A stretch of DNA of 35,627 nucleotides from Pirellulaceae bacterium (GCA_023382975.1 JAHDXO010000060.1:3041-38667), one strand, 5' to 3'; shown: positions 9,569-18,420, counted from the first letter of the stretch. Translations and numbers: made by a program. The notes: a model not told the origin generated them from the sequence alone.

Positions 9569-10183
9569 TCACCGTCTGCCGATCCGCTGCAGGACGACAC
9601 CGCTGAGATGCAGGGCCACGGCGGCGACGACGATCAGCCCGCTCCAGCGGTGCAGATCGGTCATGCTGTTCAGGCCTTCGGTGCCCAGCAGCGGCAACAT
9701 GCTGACCAGCATCGTCATCGAAACGATCCAGCCGGCCGGCAATACCACCCAGAACATCAGTTTCGGAAGCCAGTAGAACCGCGGCGGAGCGGTCTGGCCC
9801 CGCTCGCCGTATCGCCGCAGATCGAAACAACTGGGCTCGCACCAGGTGACGGCCAGCACGGGCAGGGTGAAAACGAACGCGCCGGCGCCGACCATGTGAA
9901 AGAACAGCGCCCAACTGCCCAAGTGCCCGTTCACCAACAACGCTCCGAACGACGTGACCGCCAGGATCGTGACACTGCCCAGCGTGGCCGCGTAGACCAG
10001 CCACTCCCAGAGACTCCATCGCGACTTGGGCTCGGCGCGCCCGCGGCCCGCGATACCGATCACCAGGCAGGCCCCGACCACCACGGCGACGGCGATCAAG
10101 AGGAACGGCAGGGTTTGAGTGAACAGCGGCCCGGCCGCATGCGCGGCAAATAGCCCGGCGAACATATTTCCATCGGCGAACAT
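9569..10183 (-). CDS. Integral membrane cytochrome b-like subunit
   Basis: A 204-residue protein with about five hydrophobic helices. ATG 10183 has GGGAG seven nt upstream. Histidines inside or next to the helices (LFFHMVGAG, DLHRWSGLIV, AVALHLSGVV) are placed as haem b ligands would be in the cytochrome b561/formate-dehydrogenase-gamma class of quinone-reactive subunits. The gene starts 31 nt after the end of the seven-heme cytochrome c gene, so the pair probably forms one complex in which electrons pass between membrane quinone and periplasmic haems. Family membership is inferred from topology and context; I do not recognise a named subfamily. A membrane protein with no haem is the alternative. 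Confidence 0.7.
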   Translation of the reverse strand: MFADGNMFAGLFAAHAAGPLFTQTLPFLLIAVAVVVGACLVIGIAGRGRAEPKSRWSLWEWLVYAATLGSVTILAVTSFGALLVNGHLGSWALFFHMVGAGAFVFTLPVLAVTWCEPSCFDLRRYGERGQTAPPRFYWLPKLMFWVVLPAGWIVSMTMLVSMLPLLGTEGLNSMTDLHRWSGLIVVAAVALHLSGVVLQRIGRR

Positions 10184-10214
10184 GTCTTGTCTCCCGCGTG
10201 ATGTTTCCAGTCAA

Positions 10215-12254
10215 TCAACCCCGACGGAGCCGGCCAAACAGGCCGTGGATGCCCCGGATCCAATACGCCAGCAAGATCAGCGCGACCAAGCCCATGACCG
10301 CGAACCCGGCGTACTTGAACATCGGGCGTCCCTGGAACGACAGGTTCCAGGCGTCCAGCATCTGCTTGTCGTATCCGGCCAACTCCCACATCGTGTAGGT
10401 GACCGGTTCGTCCTCGGGTACGGCGGACACCGCGGTTACCCGGCCCTCGAAGATCGGCGACCCGGCCGCATGGCACTCGTAGCAACCGGTCACTCCGCTC
10501 GATGCGCGGGCCGACCGCACGTCGTGGCCCAGCTTCCAGGCATACGGCTCGGCCGCCGCGTGTTGGAACACTTCGGGTTTGTCCTCGGCGCCCAACCGGT
10601 ATGCCCGGCCGCCGCCGACATAGACCGGCTCGGCCCCCTCGGCTGCCATCGATTCTTTCAAGGCGCTTAGCGACTTGCCCAACAGCTCGAACCAAGCTTC
10701 CTTGGCCTTGGCGGTTTCCCAAGCGGCGATCTTGGCCCGCTCGTCGTCCGTCCGCTCGGCTTCGTCGACTTTCGCCCGCTCTTCGCCTAGCAGATTCGTC
10801 TTGTCCTCGTCGGTCATCTTCACGGCGGACAAGGTCTGAACCAGCGTCTGACCGCGTCGGATTCTCAGGATACTCCGCAGCGCTTCGTAGGTGGCGTCCG
10901 GGTTCAGCGGCGTGATCGCGCCGTCCTTCAGTTTGCCCCAAAACGCCGGCCACGTCATGCGGTGCGGGTGCAGTTTGCCTTTTTCCTGCAACAGCACCGG
11001 CGCGACGATCCCGGGCGCCAGATCGGATGTGAATCCGTGCGACGGCAAGCCCAATCCGTGCGCCAACGCCGTGTGGACTGGTTGGGCCTCGGTGGCATGC
11101 GGCGGGCCCGAGTGGCAAGCCGTGCAGGAGAGTTTGTCCAAGTGCAGCGCGGGCAGTCCGACGTGCAGAGGCTTCGGCGCCCCCATCCGGCCCCCTTGAC
11201 CGTCCTCGCCGTCCAGGTGACAGCCGCGGCACGACAACGACGCGACCGACAAACCGGTCGGGTGCTCTTCGCCCTCGTAGCCTCGCACCGTGTGATGCCC
11301 GATGTCATTGCGGTGGCAGTCGGTACAAGTCATCCCGGCCCGCAGGTGGACGTCCTCGTCCTGGTTCCACCTGGGCACGGCGCCGCTGCCGGCGGGCTGA
11401 GTCGTGTGGCAGTAGTAGCACGTCCGGTCGTCGGGGGTGCGGACCACGTCGAAAAACACCTTCTTCTCGCCGTTGATCCGCAGCGAATGATACGTCGTGG
11501 TCGGCAAGCGGTTACGCCCGCCGGGCGCCGCGTTGGCCGGGTCGAAATCGTCCGCCAGACCGGAGACCTTGCCATCGATGGAACCTAGTCCCGCCGCGGC
11601 CGTTGGCGCCCACGCGAAGTTCTGGTCCTTGATCTGGTTCCACCAGACCTCGGGGCTGTAGACATGATCGTTGCTGTGGCACAACATGCAGTCGACTTGC
11701 AGCCAGCCGGACAATCGCCAGCGATCGGCGGACGCCGGCGTCGGCTCGGCCTCCGCGGACGCCGGCGTTTCGGCCCCCGGCTCGCCCGTTGCTGCCGGTT
11801 GCTGTTTCGGCGGCTGCCCCGGCCCGCCGCCCGGCAGGTGGCGGCCAAACTTCAGTACGAAATCCCAGGGGGAAATCCCGACCTCGTTCGGACGATACGT
11901 CCCCTCCCAGCCGCGATAGGACAACGGCAACTGAGTCCCCGTTCGATCGTCCGTCCAGATCCACGGCTCGCCCGCACGCCCGGCAGGCAGGCTTCCCCCA
12001 ATCGCATTGAAATGATGACCACTCGCGATGCTCTCGTAATCGTGACAACGACCGCAGGTCGTCATCGGCGAATACGGGCCCGCGTTCGGGTCCGCCGGAT
12101 CAATACGTCGGTTGTTGGCGTCGTACAGATCGATCCAGTGAACGTAATTGCTGCGGCTGTTGGTATGAGCGAACCGCGACGCTTGGTCGGACGCGATCAA
12201 CCCGGAGCACAGGCTCACGGATACGCAAAAGATGCGAAGCGCATGCCACTTCAT
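10215..12254 (-). CDS. Seven-heme periplasmic cytochrome c with C-terminal membrane anchor
   Basis: A 679-residue protein. I chose ATG 12254 because GGAG lies 7 nt upstream and the first 22 residues form a signal peptide; the longer frame has no such signal. Seven CxxCH haem c motifs are visible: CGRCH (67-71), CMLCH (about 188), CYYCH (about 279), CTDCH (about 310), CRGCH (about 342), CTACH (about 377) and CYECH (about 591). A Lys/Glu/Ala-rich helical insert of roughly 150 residues separates motifs 6 and 7, and one transmembrane helix lies near 645-663. The cytochrome b-like gene follows 31 nt downstream. An electron-transfer or oxidoreductase role is clear. Substrate and direction are not: no molybdopterin or iron-sulfur subunit is nearby, and it matches no multihaem reductase I can name. 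Confidence 0.9.
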   Translation of the reverse strand: MKWHALRIFCVSVSLCSGLIASDQASRFAHTNSRSNYVHWIDLYDANNRRIDPADPNAGPYSPMTTCGRCHDYESIASGHHFNAIGGSLPAGRAGEPWIWTDDRTGTQLPLSYRGWEGTYRPNEVGISPWDFVLKFGRHLPGGGPGQPPKQQPAATGEPGAETPASAEAEPTPASADRWRLSGWLQVDCMLCHSNDHVYSPEVWWNQIKDQNFAWAPTAAAGLGSIDGKVSGLADDFDPANAAPGGRNRLPTTTYHSLRINGEKKVFFDVVRTPDDRTCYYCHTTQPAGSGAVPRWNQDEDVHLRAGMTCTDCHRNDIGHHTVRGYEGEEHPTGLSVASLSCRGCHLDGEDGQGGRMGAPKPLHVGLPALHLDKLSCTACHSGPPHATEAQPVHTALAHGLGLPSHGFTSDLAPGIVAPVLLQEKGKLHPHRMTWPAFWGKLKDGAITPLNPDATYEALRSILRIRRGQTLVQTLSAVKMTDEDKTNLLGEERAKVDEAERTDDERAKIAAWETAKAKEAWFELLGKSLSALKESMAAEGAEPVYVGGGRAYRLGAEDKPEVFQHAAAEPYAWKLGHDVRSARASSGVTGCYECHAAGSPIFEGRVTAVSAVPEDEPVTYTMWELAGYDKQMLDAWNLSFQGRPMFKYAGFAVMGLVALILLAYWIRGIHGLFGRLRRG

Positions 12255-12434
12255 CGGGGGTCTCCACGATTCAACATTTGGACGGAACCGGAGGGCTAAA
12301 GCCATCTTGCCGAAAGCGATGGCAGCCCGTCAAGGCAGGAAAGCAAAGTTTACCTTTAGGTCCGGTGGTTGGCAACGGGACCGCAAAATGCGATTCCCAA
12401 GAACACGCTCAGTGCCGGTCTCGAACCGCGCCGC

Positions 12435-13463
12435 CTACGGAACCACCAGCCTGGCGCGTTGTGGCGAAACGGTGAAGCGGGCGATGCTGCCGCTGTTGAA
12501 CTCGACGAAGTCCGATTCGACCCCGTCCGAGAAGATCGTTCCGCCGGTGGGCATCTGGGAACCGACGACCAGTTCCCGCCCCTCGTCGAGCATCCCGGCG
12601 ACCAACTCGGCACCCGAATGCCGACTGCGGAACGGTTCCCGCACGGCCCAGACCAAGCGGCGTTCCTCCCAGTCAACTCGCACGCGCGGAATCTCCGGCC
12701 CGCCGAAGAACCGGCTGAAGCCCTCGGTCATGTTGAACAGGGACGACAGCCAGCCGGTCGAACCGGCGCCGGTCGCCACCAGAATGCCGCTGGACGACTG
12801 AGGTTCGCGCCCCGCCTCGGATTCTAGGATGTACCGCGCCGAGACATGCGTGTGGCACCCGACGAAGAAGTCGTTGAAGGCCAACATGCGCTGGCCGTCG
12901 TTCGTGTTGACTTCGGCCAAGGTCACGTCGCGAGTCTTCGCCCGGTCTTGGATCGCCCGTTGCAGCGCAGCGCGGGCATCGCGCACCAGAAAAGGCAGCA
13001 ACACTCCGTCGTAGCGAGACGGATCGGGATTGACGCCGATGATCGGCAGGTCGCCGACGTACTTGGCTGCGTTGGCCACCAGCCCGTCCTGGCCGATCAC
13101 CACCACGGCAAGACAGCGTCCGAAGTCGAAGGTCGGAACCAGGGAACGTTCGATCGTGCGCACGGGATAGTCCAGGTCGATCTCGTGCAGCAGATGGGCG
13201 AGTGCGCTTTGGTAGGTACGGTCTTCCTCCTCGTAGGACTTGGAGTCCGCCAAGTCGCTGGCCGCCTGTTCGAGTTCGGCTTCTTCCGCCTCCGCAAGAG
13301 CCCGGCCGGCCCGCGCCCGTTGCCGACGCCGCAGTTCCAGTTCGTGCCCCGCGGCCTGGTGCAGACGGAACGCGGCCGCTTTCGACGTAGCCCAGCGGGC
13401 CTTCAAACCGGCAAGCCGCGTCTCGCGGGTCACCACAGCGATGATGGGTCGGGCGGTTCTCAT
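12435..13463 (-). CDS. NAD-kinase-superfamily protein with divergent nucleotide motif
   Basis: A 342-residue protein. ATG 13463 overlaps the stop of the SPFH gene by 4 nt (ATGA), pointing to translational coupling. After a helical Arg/Glu-rich segment (about 25-95), the NAD-kinase/diacylglycerol-kinase-like fold can be followed: VVIGQDGLV (121-129) sits where the family has GGDGT, IIGVNPDPSRYDG (141-153) matches the usual IGVN region, FND (196-198) stands for the NE motif, and TGAGSTGW (231-238) corresponds to the TGSTAY-like strand. The Asp of the first motif is kept, but its second Gly and the Thr are replaced. Planctomycete members are often labelled sugar kinase. Superfamily membership is fairly secure; NAD phosphorylation itself is not shown. 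Confidence 0.75.
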   Translation of the reverse strand: MRTARPIIAVVTRETRLAGLKARWATSKAAAFRLHQAAGHELELRRRQRARAGRALAEAEEAELEQAASDLADSKSYEEEDRTYQSALAHLLHEIDLDYPVRTIERSLVPTFDFGRCLAVVVIGQDGLVANAAKYVGDLPIIGVNPDPSRYDGVLLPFLVRDARAALQRAIQDRAKTRDVTLAEVNTNDGQRMLAFNDFFVGCHTHVSARYILESEAGREPQSSSGILVATGAGSTGWLSSLFNMTEGFSRFFGGPEIPRVRVDWEERRLVWAVREPFRSRHSGAELVAGMLDEGRELVVGSQMPTGGTIFSDGVESDFVEFNSGSIARFTVSPQRARLVVP

Positions 13464-14437
13464 GCGTGTTCGCGCTGATCCGGATGAGCCCCCAGCAACG
13501 TCTGCAGCAGGTCCGGGGAAATGTTCAGATTGCCGATCTTGTCGGCATGGTCCGCCAGATCCCGGAAAGCCATCGCGATCAACTGCCGGGCATCCAGCCC
13601 GCCTGACCCGACGGCGACCAGGGTCCGCCAGTCGACATCCTTCAGCGGCTCGAGCACAGCCCGCAAAGCATCTGCCCGCGCCTGCGACTCTTTGCGATCG
13701 TTCTCCACGCGGCGGTCGACCAACTCGGCGCGTTCCTGCTCCAGCGCGATCTCGGCCTGCAATTGCGTCTCGCGGACCTGCCGCCGCTTCAGTTCGACCG
13801 CGATCTCCGTGTTCAACTCGTTTTCCTTGATGCTCCGTTCCAGTTCCACGGCCGCGTTTCGCCGCGCGTACATCGCCTCGTCGGCCTTCTGCAGCAGCCG
13901 TTCGCGGGCATCGGCTTGCAACGCCTTGGACATTTCCGGCGTGGCCCGGATCGACAGGATCGACAGTCCGAGAATCTCGACGCCCAGCGACGCCACGGAC
14001 GGCAGCGATTTGAGTTCTGTCAGCACGTGGCCGATCAGCGCGTCGCTGCCGGTCAACAGGTCGCGGAGCGGTTGCTTTTGGGTAAAGCCGCGTGCCAGAA
14101 TCTGCACGCCGTGAATCAGACGGTCGTGCAGTTTCGCCGGATCGTCGCCGCGATGCCGCCCCGCCGCGTCGACGCTGTAGTCGAGCAGCGCCGCCAACTG
14201 CAGCGGTTTGGCCACGCGATAGGTCAATTCGCCCTGGATCGTAGCATCCTGGAAATCGGCGGTGATTTCGTTGAACACAAACGGCACATCCCGGCTGGCC
14301 AGCGGCACCTGGACGAGGACCGAATTGGGCGCGAAATAGAAAAACGACAGGCCAGCGCCCTCGCGGACCACCTTGCCTCGGCGGTACTGAACGACGTGGG
14401 TTGTCGGCGAAACCTTGACGTAGCGAATCCCCAGCAT
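13460..14437 (-). CDS. SPFH/Band 7 domain protein
   Basis: A 325-residue protein. ATG 14437 has GAGG 9 nt upstream; an in-frame TTG at 14461 is the alternative. An N-terminal beta-rich SPFH region (about 1-190) carries a prohibitin-like core: VRATPEM-type segment, GVEILGLSI and the preceding QPLRDLL. It is followed by a long Glu/Arg/Ala-rich coiled coil (about 190-265) typical of stomatin/prohibitin oligomers. There is no transmembrane helix or signal peptide, so membrane contact would have to be peripheral. It overlaps the NAD-kinase-like gene by 4 nt, which implies matched synthesis of the two proteins. A candidate promoter and palindromic operator lie 39-78 nt upstream. Confidence 0.82.
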   Translation of the reverse strand: MLGIRYVKVSPTTHVVQYRRGKVVREGAGLSFFYFAPNSVLVQVPLASRDVPFVFNEITADFQDATIQGELTYRVAKPLQLAALLDYSVDAAGRHRGDDPAKLHDRLIHGVQILARGFTQKQPLRDLLTGSDALIGHVLTELKSLPSVASLGVEILGLSILSIRATPEMSKALQADARERLLQKADEAMYARRNAAVELERSIKENELNTEIAVELKRRQVRETQLQAEIALEQERAELVDRRVENDRKESQARADALRAVLEPLKDVDWRTLVAVGSGGLDARQLIAMAFRDLADHADKIGNLNISPDLLQTLLGAHPDQREHA

Positions 14438-14475
14438 AACTCTCGACCTCGACAGCAGCAATTCCTCGACACACC

Positions 14476-14487
14476 GGAAACGTTTCC
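14476..14487. promoter_or_regulatory. Perfect palindrome resembling a LacI-family operator
   Basis: GGAAACGTTTCC is a perfect 12-bp palindrome with a central CG, the form typical of LacI/GalR-family operators. It lies directly downstream of a -10-like hexamer for the SPFH gene, where a repressor would block transcription initiation. No regulator gene of that family is in the window. Confidence 0.45.
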
Positions 14488-14515
14488 ATTATCGTCCGGC
14501 CGCGCGCCAGGGCAA
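14488..14515 (-). promoter_or_regulatory. Candidate promoter of the SPFH/NAD-kinase-like operon
   Basis: On the minus strand TTGCCC (14515-14510), a 16-nt spacer and GATAAT (14493-14488) precede the SPFH start by about 50 nt. The expected transcription start falls inside the palindrome at 14476-14487. Confidence 0.45.
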
Positions 14516-14710
14516 GTGAAAACGGGCATGGCCCAGATTCCAACGTATCGCCCGGTATGTCCCGCGACGTCGACCGTTGGCGGAGGAATTCGGTTAGAAT
14601 GATGCGGGAGTTGCGATCATCGGACGATGCGCGCAGTCTTGAATGATGCAACAAGAGCTGGTTCAGCCCGAAATCTCTCATGCACCGCTAATCGCTAGGC
14701 TTGCGAAACC

Positions 14711-15922
14711 ATGATTCTGCACGTGGACATGGACGCCTTTTACGCCTCGGTCGAGGAGCGGGACCGGCCCGACCTGGCCGGCAAACCGGTGATCGTGGGC
14801 GGGACTCCCGAGGGGCGCGGGGTCGTCGCGGCGGCCAGCTACGCGGCTCGCCGGTTCGGCGTCCACAGCGCGATGCCCGCCGTCACCGCGCGGCGACTGT
14901 GCCCGCACGGCGTCTTCCTGCGGCCCCGCATGGATCACTACGCGGAAGTCTCGGACCAGATCCGCTCAGTCTTCGGAAAGTACACGCCGCTGGTCGAGCC
15001 GCTGTCGTTGGACGAGGCCTTCCTGGACGTGACCGGCAGCGCCCCGCTGTTCGGCTCGGCGGTTCGGATCGCTGTGGCAATCAAACAGGAGATTCGCGAT
15101 TCGCTGCGGCTGATCGCCTCGGTCGGAGTGGCCCCGAACAAATTTCTGGCCAAGATCGCCAGCGACCTGAAGAAGCCGGATGCCCTGGTGGTCGTGGAGG
15201 CCGCGCACGTCCAGGAATTCCTCGATCCGCTGCCCGTGGGACGTCTGTGGGGTGTCGGGAAAGTCACGGGCGGTGTCTTCGAAAGACTGGGAATCCAGAC
15301 GATCGGTCAATTGCGGCAGGTTCCCGTGGAGTTGTTGCGGCAGCATTTCGGCAGCAACGGCGACCATCTCTGGCAACTCTCGCGGGGCATCGACGATCGG
15401 CCCGTCGTTCCCGAGCAAGCGGCGAAGTCCATTTCGCATGAGACGACGTTTGCCCAGGATCTGCGGGATCGCGAAGTGATGCGAGCCTGGCTGCTAGAGT
15501 TGAGCGAACAGGTGGGATCCCGATTGCGGCGGCACGGCCTGAAAGGCCGCACCGTGCAACTGAAAGTGCGCTTCGAGGACTTCCACACGATCACCCGCGC
15601 GCAGACGCTTCCGCACGCCACGGATGTCACGGACGAGATCTGGCAAACCGCGGCTCGGATGTTCGCGGAACGGCTGCCGGCCCGGCGGCTGCACATCCGT
15701 TTGCTCGGTGTTGGGGTCAGCGGCCTGGACCAACCGAAGTTGGTGCAACAAAGTCTGTTCCCCGACGAGGAGCATGAACGGCAAAGCCGTTTGGATCACG
15801 TCGCCGACCAGATCAAGGACCGGTTCGGGCAGGCGTCGTTGCAGCGTGGTTTGGGGATGCTGCACCAGGTGGAACATCGCACGGGCCCGCCAGGCGCCGA
15901 CCGGAACCAATACGGCAAGTAA
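14711..15922 (+). CDS. dinB: DNA polymerase IV (Y-family translesion polymerase)
   Basis: A 403-residue protein, the usual length for DinB; it extends primers past damaged template bases. The N-terminus ILHVDMDAFYASVE carries the metal-binding Asp (D6, D8), and SLDEAFLDVT supplies the second acidic pair (D101, E102). The helix-hairpin-helix region LWGVGKVTGG and a little-finger domain follow. QQSLF at 346-350 is a good sliding-clamp-binding motif. There is no clear Shine-Dalgarno upstream of the ATG, and the 273-nt gap to the divergent SPFH gene has no recognisable LexA box, though planctomycete LexA sites may differ. A short inverted repeat CATCG-GA-CGATG at 14618-14629 is the only symmetrical element I found close to it. 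Confidence 0.95.
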   Translation: MILHVDMDAFYASVEERDRPDLAGKPVIVGGTPEGRGVVAAASYAARRFGVHSAMPAVTARRLCPHGVFLRPRMDHYAEVSDQIRSVFGKYTPLVEPLSLDEAFLDVTGSAPLFGSAVRIAVAIKQEIRDSLRLIASVGVAPNKFLAKIASDLKKPDALVVVEAAHVQEFLDPLPVGRLWGVGKVTGGVFERLGIQTIGQLRQVPVELLRQHFGSNGDHLWQLSRGIDDRPVVPEQAAKSISHETTFAQDLRDREVMRAWLLELSEQVGSRLRRHGLKGRTVQLKVRFEDFHTITRAQTLPHATDVTDEIWQTAARMFAERLPARRLHIRLLGVGVSGLDQPKLVQQSLFPDEEHERQSRLDHVADQIKDRFGQASLQRGLGMLHQVEHRTGPPGADRNQYGK

Positions 15923-15959
15923 TCGCTCGACCGCGCCGACCATGATAAGGAAAGTTGGC

Positions 15960-16706
15960 ATGAGCTTTTCCGAACAACGGCTGGAACTCGAACGTCACGG
16001 ATTCATCGCCGTTGACCAGTTGCTCGACGAGCAGCAAGTGGCGTGGTATCTGACGTGCTACGACAGGATTCTGTCGGGAGTGATCGATGCGGGGCCGTGG
16101 CGGTCGGACCTCGGTTCGGGGCAGCCACGGAAGCGGGAGGGGGCCGAGAACATCACACAGGTCATGTGGCCCAGCGAGTTGATTCCTGGTCTGCTGACCA
16201 GTCCGGCCTACGAAGGGGGCCTACAGATGACACGGCAACTGCTGGGAAGCGATATGGCATTCGACTTCGACATGCTGATCGACAAGGCGCCGTACACCCA
16301 AACGCCGACACCGTTTCATCAGGACATGGCGTACTGGGTAGAGTTGCCGGACCGGCGAGCCCTGAGCTGTTGGATCGCCTTGGACGAGGCCACCGCGGAC
16401 AACGGCTGCATGTGGTTCGTGCCGGGTTCCCATCGCTTGCCATTGCGCAAGCACCGTTGGCATGGTGCGCCGGGCGGGGCGCTGGAGTGCGACGGGGACG
16501 AAGCCGAGTGCGTGTGCGTCCCGCTGCGGCCAGGATCATGCACGTTCCATACCGGCGGCGTGGTCCACTACAGTCGCGGCAATTCCACCGCCGGCCACCG
16601 ACGGGCGCTGATCATCAACTTCCGCCCGGAAGCCATGATCCGGCTGGAACGCGAGCAGGGATTCGATCACGGCAAGACGCGAAACGTCCGCGAAATGCGA
16701 TCGTGA
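15960..16706 (+). CDS. Phytanoyl-CoA dioxygenase (PhyH) family Fe(II)/2-oxoglutarate oxygenase
   Basis: A 248-residue protein. ATG 15960 is preceded by AAGGA about 8 nt upstream; an in-frame ATG at 15942 is less well placed. The facial triad is visible as H120-x-D122 (FHQDMAYW) and a distal His within VVHYSRGNS (near 203), followed by Arg residues (near 214) suited to holding 2-oxoglutarate. The core AWIxLD-like strand appears as SCWIALDEATADNGC, and CMWFVPGSH is the standard PhyH segment. It lies 37 nt after dinB and runs toward the DUF1152-like gene. The substrate cannot be told; members hydroxylate small molecules as well as lipids. Confidence 0.88.
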   Translation: MSFSEQRLELERHGFIAVDQLLDEQQVAWYLTCYDRILSGVIDAGPWRSDLGSGQPRKREGAENITQVMWPSELIPGLLTSPAYEGGLQMTRQLLGSDMAFDFDMLIDKAPYTQTPTPFHQDMAYWVELPDRRALSCWIALDEATADNGCMWFVPGSHRLPLRKHRWHGAPGGALECDGDEAECVCVPLRPGSCTFHTGGVVHYSRGNSTAGHRRALIINFRPEAMIRLEREQGFDHGKTRNVREMRS

Positions 16707-16719
16707 GCCGCAGTCCGCG

Positions 16720-17622
16720 TCACAAGGGGATCGCCCGGTTCGGACGGAGTTTGCAGCGAACCACGTGGTAGACGCGATCGTAGGCGGCGAGTACGTCGGC
16801 GAAGGTTACGGTCTCGGCCAGATGCTCCGCCAGCAGGTTCTGCTGTACGACACCGGCAACGTCGAAGAACCAGTACAAGGACATGAGCGGCAAAATGAAC
16901 GGCGGTCGCTCGGACAACAGGTCCAAGGGTTGGTCCGCATCGCTGTACATCTCGAATCGCCCGAATTCGCCGTACACGGCCGGGATGATCCGGGTGTGGA
17001 TGTGGCTTCGGATTCCGGGCTGCTCGAAGGCTCGGCGACAGACCCGCTCGTACTGCTGGAAGCCTTCCATCTCCTTGGTCAGGGCGCACGCACCCAGGAA
17101 CGCGCCCAACTTGGCTAGACCAGCGATGTTCTCCAGCGCCCGGAAATGGCAAACGCCCTCGTCGGTTTCCGTGCCGAATCCGACGCAGGCGAGGATCTTC
17201 GCGGAAAGATCTAGACCGTCGACCACCAGCAGGGACATCGTGTCCTGAAGTACCGTCCCAGGGCCTTCTTCGTCGCCTCGCATGAGTGCATCGACCCCGC
17301 CGTCCACCAGGATGACCGCGTCAATGCCTTCGCGTTGAATGAGTTGTTCGTAACCGGCGCGCAGCGTCTTGGCCCCTTCCTTCCCAAACACGTAAACCGG
17401 CTTGCCCAACGCATCAGACAACGCTCGTTCCGCGCGGTCTTCGGGAGCGGCGAGCCGTACTGCATAGCCCGCGGTTGCAGAAGAATAGTTCGCCAAGACA
17501 ACGCGGCAGGATTTCTCCAGTTCGTGCGCCAGCGGCACGGACCCAAACACATCCCAGCCGCCGCCCGCGCCGGCCAAGAGAACGGTCTTGTCCGTCAGTT
17601 CAAAAGGCAAGTTGAGCCGCAT
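16720..17622 (-). CDS. DUF1152-like protein
   Basis: A 300-residue protein. ATG 17622 has GGAG about 11 nt upstream. The N-terminus VLLAGAGGGWDVFGSVPLA is a Gly-rich nucleotide-binding-like loop. AVILVDGGVDALMRGDEEG carries the DxGxDxLxxGxE signature I associate with DUF1152, and there are acidic residues after the next strand (TVLQDTMSLL). No signal peptide or membrane segment is present, so it is probably cytoplasmic. It is the last gene of the minus-strand cluster that begins with the lyase-like enzyme, 42 nt after the nucleotidyltransferase. No biochemical function is known to me; the loop suggests a nucleotide or phosphorylated ligand. It faces the PhyH gene with a 13-nt gap. Confidence 0.75.
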   Translation of the reverse strand: MRLNLPFELTDKTVLLAGAGGGWDVFGSVPLAHELEKSCRVVLANYSSATAGYAVRLAAPEDRAERALSDALGKPVYVFGKEGAKTLRAGYEQLIQREGIDAVILVDGGVDALMRGDEEGPGTVLQDTMSLLVVDGLDLSAKILACVGFGTETDEGVCHFRALENIAGLAKLGAFLGACALTKEMEGFQQYERVCRRAFEQPGIRSHIHTRIIPAVYGEFGRFEMYSDADQPLDLLSERPPFILPLMSLYWFFDVAGVVQQNLLAEHLAETVTFADVLAAYDRVYHVVRCKLRPNRAIPL

Positions 17623-17664
17623 CGAGTCCAGTCTCCTCTCCTCGGAAAAATCAACGCATCGAAG

Positions 17665-18420
17665 CTACCGGTCCGACAGACGCAGTCGCACGAGCAGATC
17701 GTTCAGCGCATCTTTGCCGCGGGCATGATCCGGCAGACGCGACGCCTCGGATGCGGACTCCAGTTCGGCCACGAGTCGCTGGTACTCGCGCTCGTGAAAA
17801 CCAAGATCGGCCTGTGGCAGTTGCGACTTTTCGGGACCGGCCAGCTTGCGGCCGATCAGGTCGTCGACGTACGGCAGCTTGGCCGATTCGTTCAAGCGGC
17901 GCAAGTTGGCCTCGATCTCGCCCGTCCGCATCAAGTGGAGCCCGGTCAGCAAGACGCGGTACACGTACAACAGGGGTTTGACCCGTGGCGGGTCTTCTTT
18001 CTGAAAGAGCTTCCACTGGGTTGCAGCGAAGCCGAGGTAGTGATGGGCGTGGTGCCGGGTGACGCAGTCGGCGGCGATCGCCTTGAGTTCCTCGTGGGCC
18101 GGCGTCGTGTAGACCACCAGCGGCGAGAGAACCTGCTCCAAGACATAGCCGTTCTTTTTCAGGATCAGGGCAAAGAACTTCTTGGCGTCGTGCGTCACCA
18201 GGTCCAGTTCGATGCCGTCCTCGACGCCGGATTTCTCGATGGTCTCTCGCCCGGTGTCCAGGCCGACCACTTCCTCCAGCGGAAGCAGATGGACGCCGCG
18301 CAGATCATAGTCCGAATCGGGCGACGGGAATCCGTACAGATGCGCCCCGCTGATCGTGGCGAACACCAACGGATAGGGATGGGACTCGACTTGACGCAAC
18401 AACATGTCGTTCGTTGTCAT
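17665..18420 (-). CDS. Predicted nucleotidyltransferase (COG3541/PF10127 type), second of two
   Basis: A 251-residue protein. ATG 18420 overlaps the stop of the preceding gene by 4 nt. The polymerase-beta-like signature is intact: GAHLYG (25-30), then SDYDLRG with D37 and D39 as metal ligands, and LDLVTHDAKKF further on supplying the likely third acidic residue. A helical C-terminal region includes KPLLYVYRVLLTGLHLM, which is shared with its upstream neighbour. The class includes RlaP, the nucleotidyltransferase associated with RNA repair, but no ligase is near. The substrate is unknown. It resembles the adjacent gene in motif order and in the helical region, so the two are probably ancient paralogues. 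Confidence 0.85.
   Translation of the reverse strand: MTTNDMLLRQVESHPYPLVFATISGAHLYGFPSPDSDYDLRGVHLLPLEEVVGLDTGRETIEKSGVEDGIELDLVTHDAKKFFALILKKNGYVLEQVLSPLVVYTTPAHEELKAIAADCVTRHHAHHYLGFAATQWKLFQKEDPPRVKPLLYVYRVLLTGLHLMRTGEIEANLRRLNESAKLPYVDDLIGRKLAGPEKSQLPQADLGFHEREYQRLVAELESASEASRLPDHARGKDALNDLLVRLRLSDR

Noticed and set aside
14438..14710. SOS box for dinB
   Set aside because: I looked for a CTG-N10-CAG or similar operator and found none; only a short inverted repeat at 14618-14629 remains.
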